The notes below the pieces were generated by a model, which searched no databases, was not told where the DNA came from, and was given only the letters and a program-made list of their open reading frames with translations. A stretch of 64,000 nucleotides of DNA from Sporolactobacillus shoreae (GTDB taxonomy: Bacteria > Bacillota > Bacilli > Bacillales > Sporolactobacillaceae). The stretch is from positions 27,376-91,375 of the forward strand of contig NZ_SRJD01000014.1 in assembly GCF_004684935.1 (NCBI RefSeq), given 5' to 3'. Numbering within the stretch: position 1 is the first letter of the stretch; each line of letters begins with the position of its first letter. The position numbers and the translations under genes are program-made. Positions 49,326-57,738 of this stretch are shown here, piece after piece.

Positions 49326-49339
49326 TGCATTTCACCCCT

Positions 49340-49687
49340 TCAGATCTTATGATTCGTAATCAATCCCATTTGTTGAGCAATTGCCGCGTAGAAATCAAGT
49401 TCTTTTTTTGGAGGTATTTCCCGGACAACCTCCCGTGTCCGCGTATTCACAACCTGAACATAATAACGATCTAATTTATCATAGAAAACGTAATGCAGTT
49501 CTGTCTGAACAGGCTGGAGCACTTTATTTGCCTCTTCAGCCATCTGCTTCATACGTCCTCTTGTCTTCTCATTTTCCTGTTGTGTTTCACCATCTGCCAC
49601 ACTTTTTGGACTGTCATCTTTATTCTGGAAAGAATATGTCTCTGGTACCTGAACCGTATTTTCTGGCCTGATTACTGACACATTCAT
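49340..49687 (-). CDS. flaG: Flagellar protein FlaG
   Basis: A 115-residue FlaG-family protein; FlaG influences filament length. The conserved C-terminal half is VQTELHYVFYDKLDRYYVQV, then RTREVVREIPPKKELDFYAA. The N-terminal half is polar and variable. It is the first gene of flaG-fliD-fliS-fliT, 15 bp before fliD, with a SigD-like promoter 38-64 bp upstream. Confidence 0.92.
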   Translation of the reverse strand: MNVSVIRPENTVQVPETYSFQNKDDSPKSVADGETQQENEKTRGRMKQMAEEANKVLQPVQTELHYVFYDKLDRYYVQVVNTRTREVVREIPPKKELDFYAAIAQQMGLITNHKI

Positions 49688-49724
49688 GGCTTTCCCCCCA
49701 TATCCGCTTGACTCTCTAACCTAA

Positions 49725-49751
49725 TTATCGGATGGGGCATGAAAAGTGTTA
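49725..49751 (-). promoter_or_regulatory. SigD-like promoter of the flaG operon
   Basis: The minus strand reads TAAC-N15-TCCGATAA (49748-49751 and 49725-49732). The SigD consensus is TAAA-N15-GCCGATAT. It lies between the maf stop and flaG. Confidence 0.65.
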
Positions 49752-49778
49752 AAGAAAACAGTGACAATAAGTCAAAAG

Positions 49779-51626
49779 TCACGCATTGATTTTGTCTCGT
49801 AATTCCTCCACCAGAGGGAAAATAACGCGATAATTCATGATACATTCATTTAAAAAAACAGTGATTTCTTTCAAAACCGTTTCGGTTTTCTCACCAGCGT
49901 CAACGATCGTGCGGATATGATTTCCGACCTTATTAAAATGTTCGACCTGAACGCGCATCATCGGTACGATCAGACTTTGGAAAAAATTATTCTTTTGCAT
50001 TCTCCGAAGGAACTGATTGGCCTTCTCAATCTGCAAAGTTAGTTCCGTCGCTTTTGCATGCTGTTCCTTCAAATTCTTTAAGCGGCGCAGTGCTTTAACC
50101 ACTTTACCGAAAAGTTCTTTGAGTTCTCTCCCCTGCCAGAGCAGGCGCGCCGCACTTTCAGAGGCAGCCGACGGATTATACCCGTTTCCGCGATCATACC
50201 AGCCCTTAACAACAATACCGGGTTTCAGTCCTTCTAGAACCCGATCCATGGGTTGATACGGCGTATGGGCAATTGCTGCCCCGCCACGTGTGGTATTGAT
50301 CACTCGGCATTCTGGATGCTGACCGATGTACATTTCCATCTCCTTACGCATGGAATCGTAACCGCGGCTGGTCAGCACCTCATTACCGAGGACATCCTTC
50401 ACTTTGATGGCAGATTTTAACTGATTCTCGCTCAGTTCATTCTTCACTCCATCATACGAAATACCTTGTGCGTAAAATTTGCTATTCAAATAGGCCAGAT
50501 TCTGTCCAACAAGAATAATCGGATCCGCCTGCAACCGAAGCAGGATCTGCATCGTTATGATGGCAATTGAGGGCGCATCATACACTGCTTCCACCGGTTT
50601 CCCATCTTCCCGCTGAAGCAACAGCGGAGAAAGTGTATCCTGTATATTAACCACATGGCACATGGGACCCGGATAATCTTCCAAAGTCTCGAATCCGACC
50701 GTGCTGCCGAAAATCAGAGGCAGTTCAGACAGCCCACGATCCTTGACGAGCTGAGCAACCATCTGGTTCTTTTCCGTCGGATCATAGGAGAGAAAAGCAT
50801 CCGGAATAATATCATGGCTGATGAGCGCATTAATGGCCGATCCCACGGCAAAAAGATAAGCCGAGCCTTCCGTTTTAATCTTCCTCAGATGATCCAGCTC
50901 ATCGTTCAGCGATGGACCGGCCGCGATCAGAATAACCGGCTTTCTCTTGAAGACAGACGGATCCAGATCCATCAGAATATTAGGTGTCTTCATCACCCGC
51001 AGAAAATTCTTCACTGCATTTAAAATCCAGCGCTGCTGGAAGGAAAAATCCGTCACCAGGGCCGATTTTCTGTTAATCAGCCGCTCTTTGAGCGCCGTAA
51101 GCAGCTGATTGACTCCTTCTGTATTATTCCGTTCGTAAAAAGGCAGGACGCTGAAATAAAAGGGTTTCCCTGTTTCATCGAGCAACTGCCCAACGGTCTG
51201 CAAAATTTCATCGCTATTGTTGGTGATAGAGCGAATCCCTGCTGCCCAGGGTTCTGACAGATCCTGAATTTCCAGAAACGCATCGAGCACATCAAGTTCC
51301 GGTTCGTAGACATAAATTTTTTTATCCGGATAGGCCACTGAAAAAGCCTTGATTATGTAACCCAGCCCAGCACCGATGAAGAGTACCTGATCATAGTCCT
51401 GCACGTCACCCATTCCCGAGACAAAGCTCTCGGCCTCTCGAACCGGGTTATACTGGCTGTGCATGTAGTGATAGGTTGAACCTATTTTTTTCTTTAGTGT
51501 CGGGGCGCCATTTTTTGAGGTTTCCAGCACGATATCCGTTGAGGTCCGCGCGTCCGAATGAGACAGCCTTTCAAGCAGAGATTCATTTTTAAAGTGCAGA
51601 ATATTACGGTTCTCACTCCGTATCAT
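49779..51626 (-). CDS. Maf-type motility accessory factor, flagellin nonulosonic acid transferase
   Basis: A 615-residue protein of the DUF115/Maf family. Maf proteins transfer pseudaminic or legionaminic acid from the CMP-sugar to Ser/Thr of flagellin in the cytoplasm before export. Visible are YDQVLFIGAGLGYIIKAFSV (near residue 90) and KPVILIAAGPSLNDELDHLR (near 230). LFAVGSAINALISHDIIPDA and DPIILVGQNLAYLNSKFYA follow, a Rossmann-type sialyltransferase-like core. The start at 51626 follows AAGGGGA and overlaps the upstream gene by 14 bp. The flagellin gene and a legionaminic acid pathway are adjacent, which strongly supports the role. Confidence 0.88.
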   Translation of the reverse strand: MIRSENRNILHFKNESLLERLSHSDARTSTDIVLETSKNGAPTLKKKIGSTYHYMHSQYNPVREAESFVSGMGDVQDYDQVLFIGAGLGYIIKAFSVAYPDKKIYVYEPELDVLDAFLEIQDLSEPWAAGIRSITNNSDEILQTVGQLLDETGKPFYFSVLPFYERNNTEGVNQLLTALKERLINRKSALVTDFSFQQRWILNAVKNFLRVMKTPNILMDLDPSVFKRKPVILIAAGPSLNDELDHLRKIKTEGSAYLFAVGSAINALISHDIIPDAFLSYDPTEKNQMVAQLVKDRGLSELPLIFGSTVGFETLEDYPGPMCHVVNIQDTLSPLLLQREDGKPVEAVYDAPSIAIITMQILLRLQADPIILVGQNLAYLNSKFYAQGISYDGVKNELSENQLKSAIKVKDVLGNEVLTSRGYDSMRKEMEMYIGQHPECRVINTTRGGAAIAHTPYQPMDRVLEGLKPGIVVKGWYDRGNGYNPSAASESAARLLWQGRELKELFGKVVKALRRLKNLKEQHAKATELTLQIEKANQFLRRMQKNNFFQSLIVPMMRVQVEHFNKVGNHIRTIVDAGEKTETVLKEITVFLNECIMNYRVIFPLVEELRDKINA

Positions 51627-52215
51627 TAATTTTCCCCTTCCGCACCAATATGGATCCAATTGCATTCTTCAGTTCGAGTAACTGTGGCTGAAGTTCATAC
51701 AGAATCGTGTCCGGGATAGTTACTGTATCTTTCACTGCTACAGCGTCCTCCAACACCTTTAATTGATTCCTCAGATTCCCATAAAGATCCAGAAATTGAT
51801 CGGCATGTTTGCCATATATCCGTTTATTCTCCCGAATGGTTTCCACCAACTTTCCAATCCATTCCATGCCCTGCACAAAGTTAGAAAAACCTTGCCAGTC
51901 CGGCACTTTAGGACCGGCATAAAAGTGATCCGCGAGCAGCGGCAGATTTTCCATTGCCCGCTCCAGATAGTCTCTCGCCATAACCAGATTGTTGTACAAC
52001 ATCTGCTCCAGCGTTTGCGTCACAAGCTCCAGTTCATGAATATCATCCAAATGAGTGCTGATATAAGTGGCGTAGTCCCCATCAATAGGATGACCGTCCA
52101 CGATCAAGCCGTTATAGTAGCAATCCGACTGCAACCGTGTGGCAATGAGATCAAGCACCTTCTGAACCGTTGGCTGCTTAATTTCACGCCGTTCTTCTTT
52201 TACGATGAACTTCAC
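51613..52215 (-). CDS. Uncharacterised partner of the Maf transferase (200 residues)
   Basis: I do not recognise a named family. The protein is soluble and mostly helical, with VQKVLDLIATRLQSDCYYNG, YATYISTHLDDIHELELVTQ, PDWQGFSNFVQGMEWIGKLV and a helical C-terminus; it has no signal or membrane segment. It is translationally coupled to maf (14-bp overlap), so a shared role in flagellin modification is likely, for example as chaperone or specificity subunit. The GTG at 52215 has GGGG at 8 bases and is preferred; an ATG at 52248 would give 211 residues but has no site and lies at the predicted transcription start. Confidence 0.78.
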   Translation of the reverse strand: MKFIVKEERREIKQPTVQKVLDLIATRLQSDCYYNGLIVDGHPIDGDYATYISTHLDDIHELELVTQTLEQMLYNNLVMARDYLERAMENLPLLADHFYAGPKVPDWQGFSNFVQGMEWIGKLVETIRENKRIYGKHADQFLDLYGNLRNQLKVLEDAVAVKDTVTIPDTILYELQPQLLELKNAIGSILVRKGKINDTE

Positions 52216-52255
52216 TTTTTTTGCCCCACTTTCCAATAAACGTTCCATATGTATT

Positions 52256-52278
52256 ATATCGGAACAAAAGCATTCAAA
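52256..52278 (-). promoter_or_regulatory. SigD-like -10 element before the maf operon
   Basis: The minus strand has TCCGATAT (52256-52263), one mismatch from the SigD -10 GCCGATAT, but only a poor -35 (TCAC at N15). A SigA-type TATAAT overlaps it. Transcription would start near 52248, so the first codon is probably the downstream GTG. Confidence 0.45.
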
Positions 52279-52341
52279 GTGAAACTCTATGTCTCTTCAT
52301 ATGATTTTCAAGGCCCTGTTTACTCCAAATTAATTTAGGCC

Positions 52342-52373
52342 AAAATAAAACAGGCCCCCATTGGGAAGCCTGT
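52342..52373 (-). terminator. Terminator of hag
   Basis: ACAGGC (52350-52355) and GCCTGT (52368-52373), with possible inner CCC/GGG pairing, are followed on the minus strand by TTTATTTTG. Confidence 0.85.
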
Positions 52374-52390
52374 CCTGTAAAGACTAACTA

Positions 52391-53629
52391 TTACTGCAAG
52401 AGTTTCAGAACGTTCTGAGGAAGCTGGTTGGCCTGAGCCAGCATCGACTGAGCGGCCTGAGTAAGAATATTTTCTTTCGTAAAGTTAGACATTTCAGCAG
52501 CCATGTCGACATCGGTAATGCCGGATTTAGCAGCCGTCAGATTCTGTGAAGAAGTCGTCAGGTTGTTAACCGTAGAATCGAGACGGTTCTGGTAAGCACC
52601 AAGTACGGAACGCTGTGTCGAAACCATATCGATCGCACTCTGGATGGTCGTGACTGCCTTGGCAGCACCGCTTGCAGTGGTGATATCCAAGCCGTATTCA
52701 ACACCCGTATTGTTTATGCCATTGGTAACACTCTTAGAAGATGATGTAAAGCCGTTGCCGCTTGCACCAGCAGTATTTGACGCAATGCCAAGAGAAACGG
52801 CATCTATTTTGCCAATGTTCAGGGAAAGCGTCTGATTTTGGTTCGCACCGATCTGGAAAGTTAAGGATTTTCCACTGCCAGCAGTTACACCCTGTGTTGC
52901 AACTTTGACTGTATTAGCATCAACGCCCGTACCCGCAATGCTAACCGTCAAAGAATTTTGTTTCTTCTGCTGAAGTACCAATACTGATCCACTTGCTTTT
53001 GCATTATAATTACCGCTTAAGCCGTGGTTCTTATTAATTGCAGCAGCCAATCCTGAAATACCACTAGATGCTTTGATCTGCCCACTCGCATAGTTACTGG
53101 TACCGCTGATGAAAGTAAACGACTGATTACCAACCAGTATTGTCCCACCACCTGAAGCATTTGCAAGCAGTTTGAAATTCAGTATTCCTGATACGCCTTT
53201 AGCTGCGTTCTGGCTGCCGTCGAGCAGGTTCTGTGTGTTGAACTGAGTCGTGTTGGAAATACCGTTGATTTCTGAAGTATACTGGTTGATTTCCTGCTGC
53301 AGCTGCTGACGGTCAGCAGATGTATTCGTGTCGTTGCCGGCTTGAACGGCAAGTTCACGCATATTCTGAAGAATCGACTGTGTTTCGCTCAGTGATCCAT
53401 CAGCTGTCTGAATCAGCGAGTTAGCGTCCTGTGCATTTTGTGAAGCCTGATCCAAGCCATTGATCTGTCCCTGCATTTTCTGTGAAATGGCGAGTCCTGC
53501 CGGATCATCCGCTGCACTGTTGATCTTTAGACCAGAAGACAGACGTTGTAATGATTTGTTGACCGAATTATTGTTTTTGGCCAACTGGTTCAGCGTATTC
53601 AACGCCGGAATGTTGTCATTGATAATCAT
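52391..53629 (-). CDS. hag: Flagellin
   Basis: The filament subunit, 412 residues. The conserved N-terminal D0/D1 region (IPALNTLNQLAKNNNSVNKS, LQRLSSGLKINSAADDPAGL) and C-terminal region (DVDMAAEMSNFTKENILTQA, LAQANQLPQNVLKLLQ) are typical. The central ~190 residues are variable and rich in Ser, Thr, Gly and Asn, offering many possible O-glycosylation sites for Maf. GGGAGG precedes the start. A SigD-type promoter and a structured leader lie upstream. Confidence 0.97.
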   Translation of the reverse strand: MIINDNIPALNTLNQLAKNNNSVNKSLQRLSSGLKINSAADDPAGLAISQKMQGQINGLDQASQNAQDANSLIQTADGSLSETQSILQNMRELAVQAGNDTNTSADRQQLQQEINQYTSEINGISNTTQFNTQNLLDGSQNAAKGVSGILNFKLLANASGGGTILVGNQSFTFISGTSNYASGQIKASSGISGLAAAINKNHGLSGNYNAKASGSVLVLQQKKQNSLTVSIAGTGVDANTVKVATQGVTAGSGKSLTFQIGANQNQTLSLNIGKIDAVSLGIASNTAGASGNGFTSSSKSVTNGINNTGVEYGLDITTASGAAKAVTTIQSAIDMVSTQRSVLGAYQNRLDSTVNNLTTSSQNLTAAKSGITDVDMAAEMSNFTKENILTQAAQSMLAQANQLPQNVLKLLQ

Positions 53630-53639
53630 TTAAAATTTC

Positions 53640-53705
53640 CTCCCTGAAATTGATATTCATCCACGTCCCTATGGATATATTAAGAGAATCTGGAGGGCGC
53701 CCTCC
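53640..53705 (-). promoter_or_regulatory. Structured hag leader with possible CsrA sites
   Basis: On the minus strand ATCCA-TAGGGACG-TGGAT (53659-53676) makes a stem-loop whose loop holds a GGA, the hallmark of a CsrA site. A second GGA lies in the Shine-Dalgarno (CAGGGAGGA). In B. subtilis two such sites let CsrA block hag translation. Further upstream GGAGGGCGCCCTCC (53692-53705) can fold into a stable 5' hairpin. No csrA or fliW lies in the window. Confidence 0.5.
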
Positions 53706-53724
53706 TCATCTCCTGACAATTTAT

Positions 53725-53750
53725 ATATCGTCATCAATCGGAAATGTTTA
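53725..53750 (-). promoter_or_regulatory. SigD promoter of hag
   Basis: The minus strand reads TAAA-N14-GACGATAT (53747-53750 and 53725-53732). It matches the SigD consensus TAAA-N15-GCCGATAT with one base change and a one-base shorter spacer. Confidence 0.78.
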
Positions 53751-53792
53751 ATAGTTTCATGAAAAATTCCCGTGACTTTTTTAATCCGTGGA

Positions 53793-54899
53793 TCATAGGT
53801 CTAAATTCCTGATTGTATTGCAAATATAACGGATTTGATCTTCTGTCAGACCCACTGAGCTGGGCAGATTCAGTCCAAATGTTGAGGTATGGACTGTGGC
53901 ACTCATGTCCAATGAGGTACGACTGCCTGAATATGGCGGCATTTCATGTACCGGCTGAAAAAATGGCCGAGACTGAATGCCATTCTCACGCAAATGATCA
54001 ATGAGTTGATCTCTGGAAATAGGGAAGTCATGCGTCACCAATACAGAGTAAAGCCAGTAGGCGTTCTGAAATCCCTCTTCATTTGCCGGCAATATCAGTC
54101 CGGGTATCTTATGAAGCAACTCATTATATAGTCTGGCATGATTTCTTTTCAATAAGCTGTATTCATCAATTTTCTCCAATTGTGCGCAGCCCATCGCCGC
54201 GAGAAGATTCGGCATTCGAAAATTGTAGCCCACTTCTTCATGAAAGAAAGATCCATTCTCACGAATTGTTTTTGTTTGTGTCGAAAGATATTTAGCGCGT
54301 TCCCCGATTTGCTCGTTATTGGTTACTAACATACCCCCTGCTCCAGTTGTCATCAGTTTATTACCATTAAAACTGAAACAGCCAATATCCCCGATCGTAC
54401 CAACCTTTTGTCCATTCCAACTAGCACCCAGGCTTTCCGTTGCGTCCTCAATGACGTACAAATGATGTTTTTCAGCTATTTCCATTACCTTGGACATGTT
54501 CACCGGTTGCCCGTAAATATGGATCGGAAGAATGGCCTTTGTCCTTGGAGAAATAAGTGCCTCAATCTGCCGCTCATCGAGCACCCATGTGTCTTCCCGT
54601 ACATCAGCAAATACCGGTTCCGCGCCAACATAACGAATCGCATTCACAGGTGAAATAAATGTCATTGAAGAAACGATGACTTCATCTCCGGAACCGATCC
54701 CTAGGGCGAGTAACGCTAATTGCAGAGCAACTGTACCATTCATGGTCACCACAGCGCGTTGGACATCCAAATATTGGGCAAAGTCTTTTTCAAAGCGATC
54801 AACATAGGATCCGGCTGAAGAGACCCAGTTCGTATCCAGGCAATCTTTAACGTACTTCCATTCATTACCCCTGATTTCCGGAACACATAAAGGAATCAT
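53793..54899 (-). CDS. legC: LegC-type aminotransferase (legionaminic acid synthesis)
   Basis: PLP-dependent aminotransferase of the DegT/DnrJ/EryC1 family that would add the 4-amino group to the 4-keto-6-deoxy sugar made by LegB. The 368-residue protein begins IPLCVPEIRGNEWKYVKDCL. It has VTMNGTVALQLALLALGIGS (near 53), VIEDATESLGASWNGQKVGT (PLP-binding Asp), and GCFSFNGNKLMTTGAGGMLV, which carries the Schiff-base Lys. The ATG at 54899 has GGGGG at 8 bases; a start nine codons earlier overlaps legB. It is the last gene of the leg operon. Confidence 0.88.
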   Translation of the reverse strand: MIPLCVPEIRGNEWKYVKDCLDTNWVSSAGSYVDRFEKDFAQYLDVQRAVVTMNGTVALQLALLALGIGSGDEVIVSSMTFISPVNAIRYVGAEPVFADVREDTWVLDERQIEALISPRTKAILPIHIYGQPVNMSKVMEIAEKHHLYVIEDATESLGASWNGQKVGTIGDIGCFSFNGNKLMTTGAGGMLVTNNEQIGERAKYLSTQTKTIRENGSFFHEEVGYNFRMPNLLAAMGCAQLEKIDEYSLLKRNHARLYNELLHKIPGLILPANEEGFQNAYWLYSVLVTHDFPISRDQLIDHLRENGIQSRPFFQPVHEMPPYSGSRTSLDMSATVHTSTFGLNLPSSVGLTEDQIRYICNTIRNLDL

Positions 54900-54918
54900 C
54901 GACACTGCCCCCTCTTTT

Positions 54919-55911
54919 TTAGACATTGTAAATATCCGTTTTAAAATAGTGCAAGTTTTGCTTTATCCACTCTATAGTCTCCAATAATCCCTGATCGAGT
55001 GAATAACGCGGCCGCCAATTAGTTAGCTTTTTAATTTTCGTATTATCAGCCCACAAACGATTGACTTCACTATTTACAGGCCTCATTCTTTGATCATCGC
55101 AAACAATTTCCACGTCTGATCCCATTAAATGGACGATCTTGTTGACAGTGTCCCCAATAGATATCTCGTCGTTTGATCCGGCATTAACCACTTGGCCAAT
55201 GGTTTGATTACTTATAGCTACTTCAATGAAGGCCTCCGCCGTGTCCTTAACATAATTAAAGTCCCGCGTCGGAGTCAGGCTGCCTAATTTTATTTCTTTC
55301 TTCCTTGAAAGGATCTGTGAGATGATCGTTGGAATCACTGCTCTTGCGGACTGTCTTGGTCCATATGTATTAAAAGGCCTGATAATCGCTACAGGAAGGT
55401 CGAAGCTTTTATAGAAACTTTCTGCCATCCTGTCCGCGCCCATTTTCGAAGCAGAATAAGGCGATTGTGCCTGCATCGGATGCTTCTCGTCGATAGGGAC
55501 ATAGAGGGCCGTTCCATAAGTCTCCGAAGTTGAGGTATGAATGACTTTCTCCACATTATAATTTCGGCAGGCTTCGAGAACATTCGTTGTACCTTCCACA
55601 TTCGTCCGCACATAAGCCATAGGTGAAAGATAGGAATAAGGAATGGCTATTAATGCCGCGAGGTGAAAAACAATTTGTTGCCCTTTTATGATACGGCTCA
55701 TACCGTCATACTCCCGGACATCACCCGTGACAATATGAATACTGTCCTTAACCTTTTTTTCAAAAGTATCAATCCAGCCCCAATTGTTGAAGGAATTATA
55801 CTGCACAAGAGCCGTTACATCCGCGCCAAGTTCCACTAAACGTTCGGTTAAGTGACTGCCAATAAACCCTTCAGCCCCAGTCACCAGTACTTTCTTTCCC
55901 TGTAGATCCAT
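54919..55911 (-). CDS. legB: LegB-type NDP-GlcNAc 4,6-dehydratase
   Basis: Extended short-chain dehydrogenase of 330 residues that would convert GDP-GlcNAc to the 4-keto-6-deoxy sugar. The NAD-binding motif is KKVLVTGAEGFIGSHLTERL at the N-terminus. The catalytic SxxxYxxxK corresponds to SPYSASKMGADRMAE (near 148). IRPFNTYGPRQSARAVIPTI is typical of sugar-nucleotide dehydratases. AAGGAG lies 9 bases before the ATG. legC follows. Confidence 0.9.
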   Translation of the reverse strand: MDLQGKKVLVTGAEGFIGSHLTERLVELGADVTALVQYNSFNNWGWIDTFEKKVKDSIHIVTGDVREYDGMSRIIKGQQIVFHLAALIAIPYSYLSPMAYVRTNVEGTTNVLEACRNYNVEKVIHTSTSETYGTALYVPIDEKHPMQAQSPYSASKMGADRMAESFYKSFDLPVAIIRPFNTYGPRQSARAVIPTIISQILSRKKEIKLGSLTPTRDFNYVKDTAEAFIEVAISNQTIGQVVNAGSNDEISIGDTVNKIVHLMGSDVEIVCDDQRMRPVNSEVNRLWADNTKIKKLTNWRPRYSLDQGLLETIEWIKQNLHYFKTDIYNV

Positions 55912-56559
55912 TTATTTATTCTCCTTAAATTTGATGACTTTTGCAGGGACGCCTACTGCCACTGCATTATTCGGAATGTCATGAATGACCGCTGCTCCAG
56001 CTCCAACTGTTACATTCCGGCCAATCGTCAGTGATTGTATTGTCGAAGATCCGATACCCATATGTGTGTTGCGACCTATATGAACACCACCTGATAAGGC
56101 AGCATTTGGTGAAATATGAATGTTATCCTCTAAGAAGCAATCGTGTTCTACAATCGCAGCAGAGTTGACAATGCAATTAGGGCCGATCAAAGCCCCTGCA
56201 TTCACGATCGCTTGCGGCATGATACAGGTCCCCTCTTCAATTCTGGCAAACTTGGAAACTGAGGAAGTATTATGTACGAGAATGGGCAGTGCATATCCCA
56301 ATTGTTTTAAATTCCTGTAAATGACATTCCTCAAATTCATATTATTGAGTGCCCCTATGCATATAAATGCATGGTGAACGCCACTATTAAAAATTGAAGG
56401 TAACTTTTCATCATCACCAATGATTGGAACGCCTAAGAGCTGATCTTTTGATGGGCGACGATCTGTAATTCCGACTATTTCAAACTCATTTGCTGCTCTT
56501 ATCAGATCAATAATGACTTTGCAGTGCCCTCCAGCGCCTATTAAAACGATCTTCTTCAT
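55912..56559 (-). CDS. legH: LegH/NeuD-family sugar N-acetyltransferase
   Basis: Left-handed beta-helix acyltransferase (215 residues) that would acetylate the 4-amino group. It has an N-terminal PglD-like nucleotide-binding fold (KKIVLIGAGGHCKVIIDLIR) and hexapeptide repeats from about residue 100 (IEEGTCIMPQAIVNAGALIG, IEHDC-like IVEHDCFLEDNIHISPNAAL, GVPAKVIKFK at the end). The His in VEHDC is the likely catalytic base. I choose the second of two adjacent ATGs after GGAGG. Adjacent to legB with no gap. Confidence 0.88.
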   Translation of the reverse strand: MKKIVLIGAGGHCKVIIDLIRAANEFEIVGITDRRPSKDQLLGVPIIGDDEKLPSIFNSGVHHAFICIGALNNMNLRNVIYRNLKQLGYALPILVHNTSSVSKFARIEEGTCIMPQAIVNAGALIGPNCIVNSAAIVEHDCFLEDNIHISPNAALSGGVHIGRNTHMGIGSSTIQSLTIGRNVTVGAGAAVIHDIPNNAVAVGVPAKVIKFKENK

Positions 56560-56575
56560 CATGACCTCCATTTAT

Positions 56576-57727
56576 TTAAAATGAAAGCTTTTTTAATAAT
56601 AATGTTTTATCAATGGTTATTCCTTTTAATATGTGAATGATTTTATTGCTCGTCGTGCCATCACCATAAACATTGACTAGATTCTCTAGATTTCTTCTGT
56701 AATTACCGTCATAAATCGCTTGATATATTCCTTTATAAATCTCTTCCTCTGCATACCCCGTATCAATAATATTTATATTTTTTATTCTGCCTTTTTGTCT
56801 GTTTCCAATGTTCACACACGGAGTTTTAAATACCGGACTCTCTATTATTCCACTTGAAGAGTTTCCAATGACTACAGATGAATATTTCATCATGCTTAGG
56901 TATCGTTTCTGTCCCAAGTTTTTATAAACATGAGTGTTCTTATTTTCTCCAGCAAACTGTTTAATTTTATTAATAATAATTTCATTTCCGAAGTCAGCAT
57001 TGGGATAAGTAATGACATATTCCGCATCGAATTGTTTAATGGCTGTTAATAAGTTAACAATCTGTACTTCAGTGCTTTCAGCTTCTAATGTTACCGGATG
57101 ATAGGTAATTAAAAAAATGGGCTTATTAAAATGAATACCCAATTCTTTTTCCAGATTTTGCTTTGTCAACAGCTTGACTTTTTTGATATTTTCAATTCCT
57201 GCTTCTCCAACATTATGTACTCTCCAAGATTCCTCTCCCAGTTTCAGAATAACATTCTTATAATATTCAGAACCAGGGAAATGAATATGGGCCATTTTTG
57301 TTATCGCATGTCGTATTTGTTCATCTACAGCCCCTTCTGTGGATTCCCCTCCATTCATGTGAGCGATGGGAACATTCATCATCATGGCGCATGTCGCAGC
57401 CACAAAAGTTTCATACCTGTCGCCTAAGATCAAAAGCAGATCCGGTTTTAATCGATCAAATGATTGCGCCATTTGAATCAATTCCAGCCCCATTGACTTG
57501 GGAATGCTGCTTTTTTGAGGAGAATTGACCAGCATGTCGATTTCTTCATCTATAACAAAACCATCTTTTTTTATCGTTTCAACGGTGTATCCGTATTCTG
57601 GAACAAGATGGTTTCCAGTTACAATAAGCTGCAGTTTTAGCTCGCCATCTTCACTTATTCTCTTCATCGTCCAGTACAGCAGCCCGTATTCAGCTCTTGT
57701 TCCCGTTACAACAAGGATTTTCCTCAT
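56576..57727 (-). CDS. legG: LegG/NeuC-type hydrolysing sugar 2-epimerase
   Basis: Epimerises C2 and releases the nucleotide, giving 2,4-diacetamido-2,4,6-trideoxymannose. The 383-residue protein starts RKILVVTGTRAEYGLLYWTM. It has LILGDRYETFVAATCAMMMN (near 98), IAHMNGGESTEGAVDEQIRH and VIGNSSSGIIESPVFKTPCV (near 287), all characteristic of the hydrolysing UDP-GlcNAc 2-epimerase family. AAGGTG precedes the start. It is 16 bp upstream of legH. Confidence 0.92.
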   Translation of the reverse strand: MRKILVVTGTRAEYGLLYWTMKRISEDGELKLQLIVTGNHLVPEYGYTVETIKKDGFVIDEEIDMLVNSPQKSSIPKSMGLELIQMAQSFDRLKPDLLLILGDRYETFVAATCAMMMNVPIAHMNGGESTEGAVDEQIRHAITKMAHIHFPGSEYYKNVILKLGEESWRVHNVGEAGIENIKKVKLLTKQNLEKELGIHFNKPIFLITYHPVTLEAESTEVQIVNLLTAIKQFDAEYVITYPNADFGNEIIINKIKQFAGENKNTHVYKNLGQKRYLSMMKYSSVVIGNSSSGIIESPVFKTPCVNIGNRQKGRIKNINIIDTGYAEEEIYKGIYQAIYDGNYRRNLENLVNVYGDGTTSNKIIHILKGITIDKTLLLKKLSF

Positions 57728-57738
57728 CCGTTCACCTT

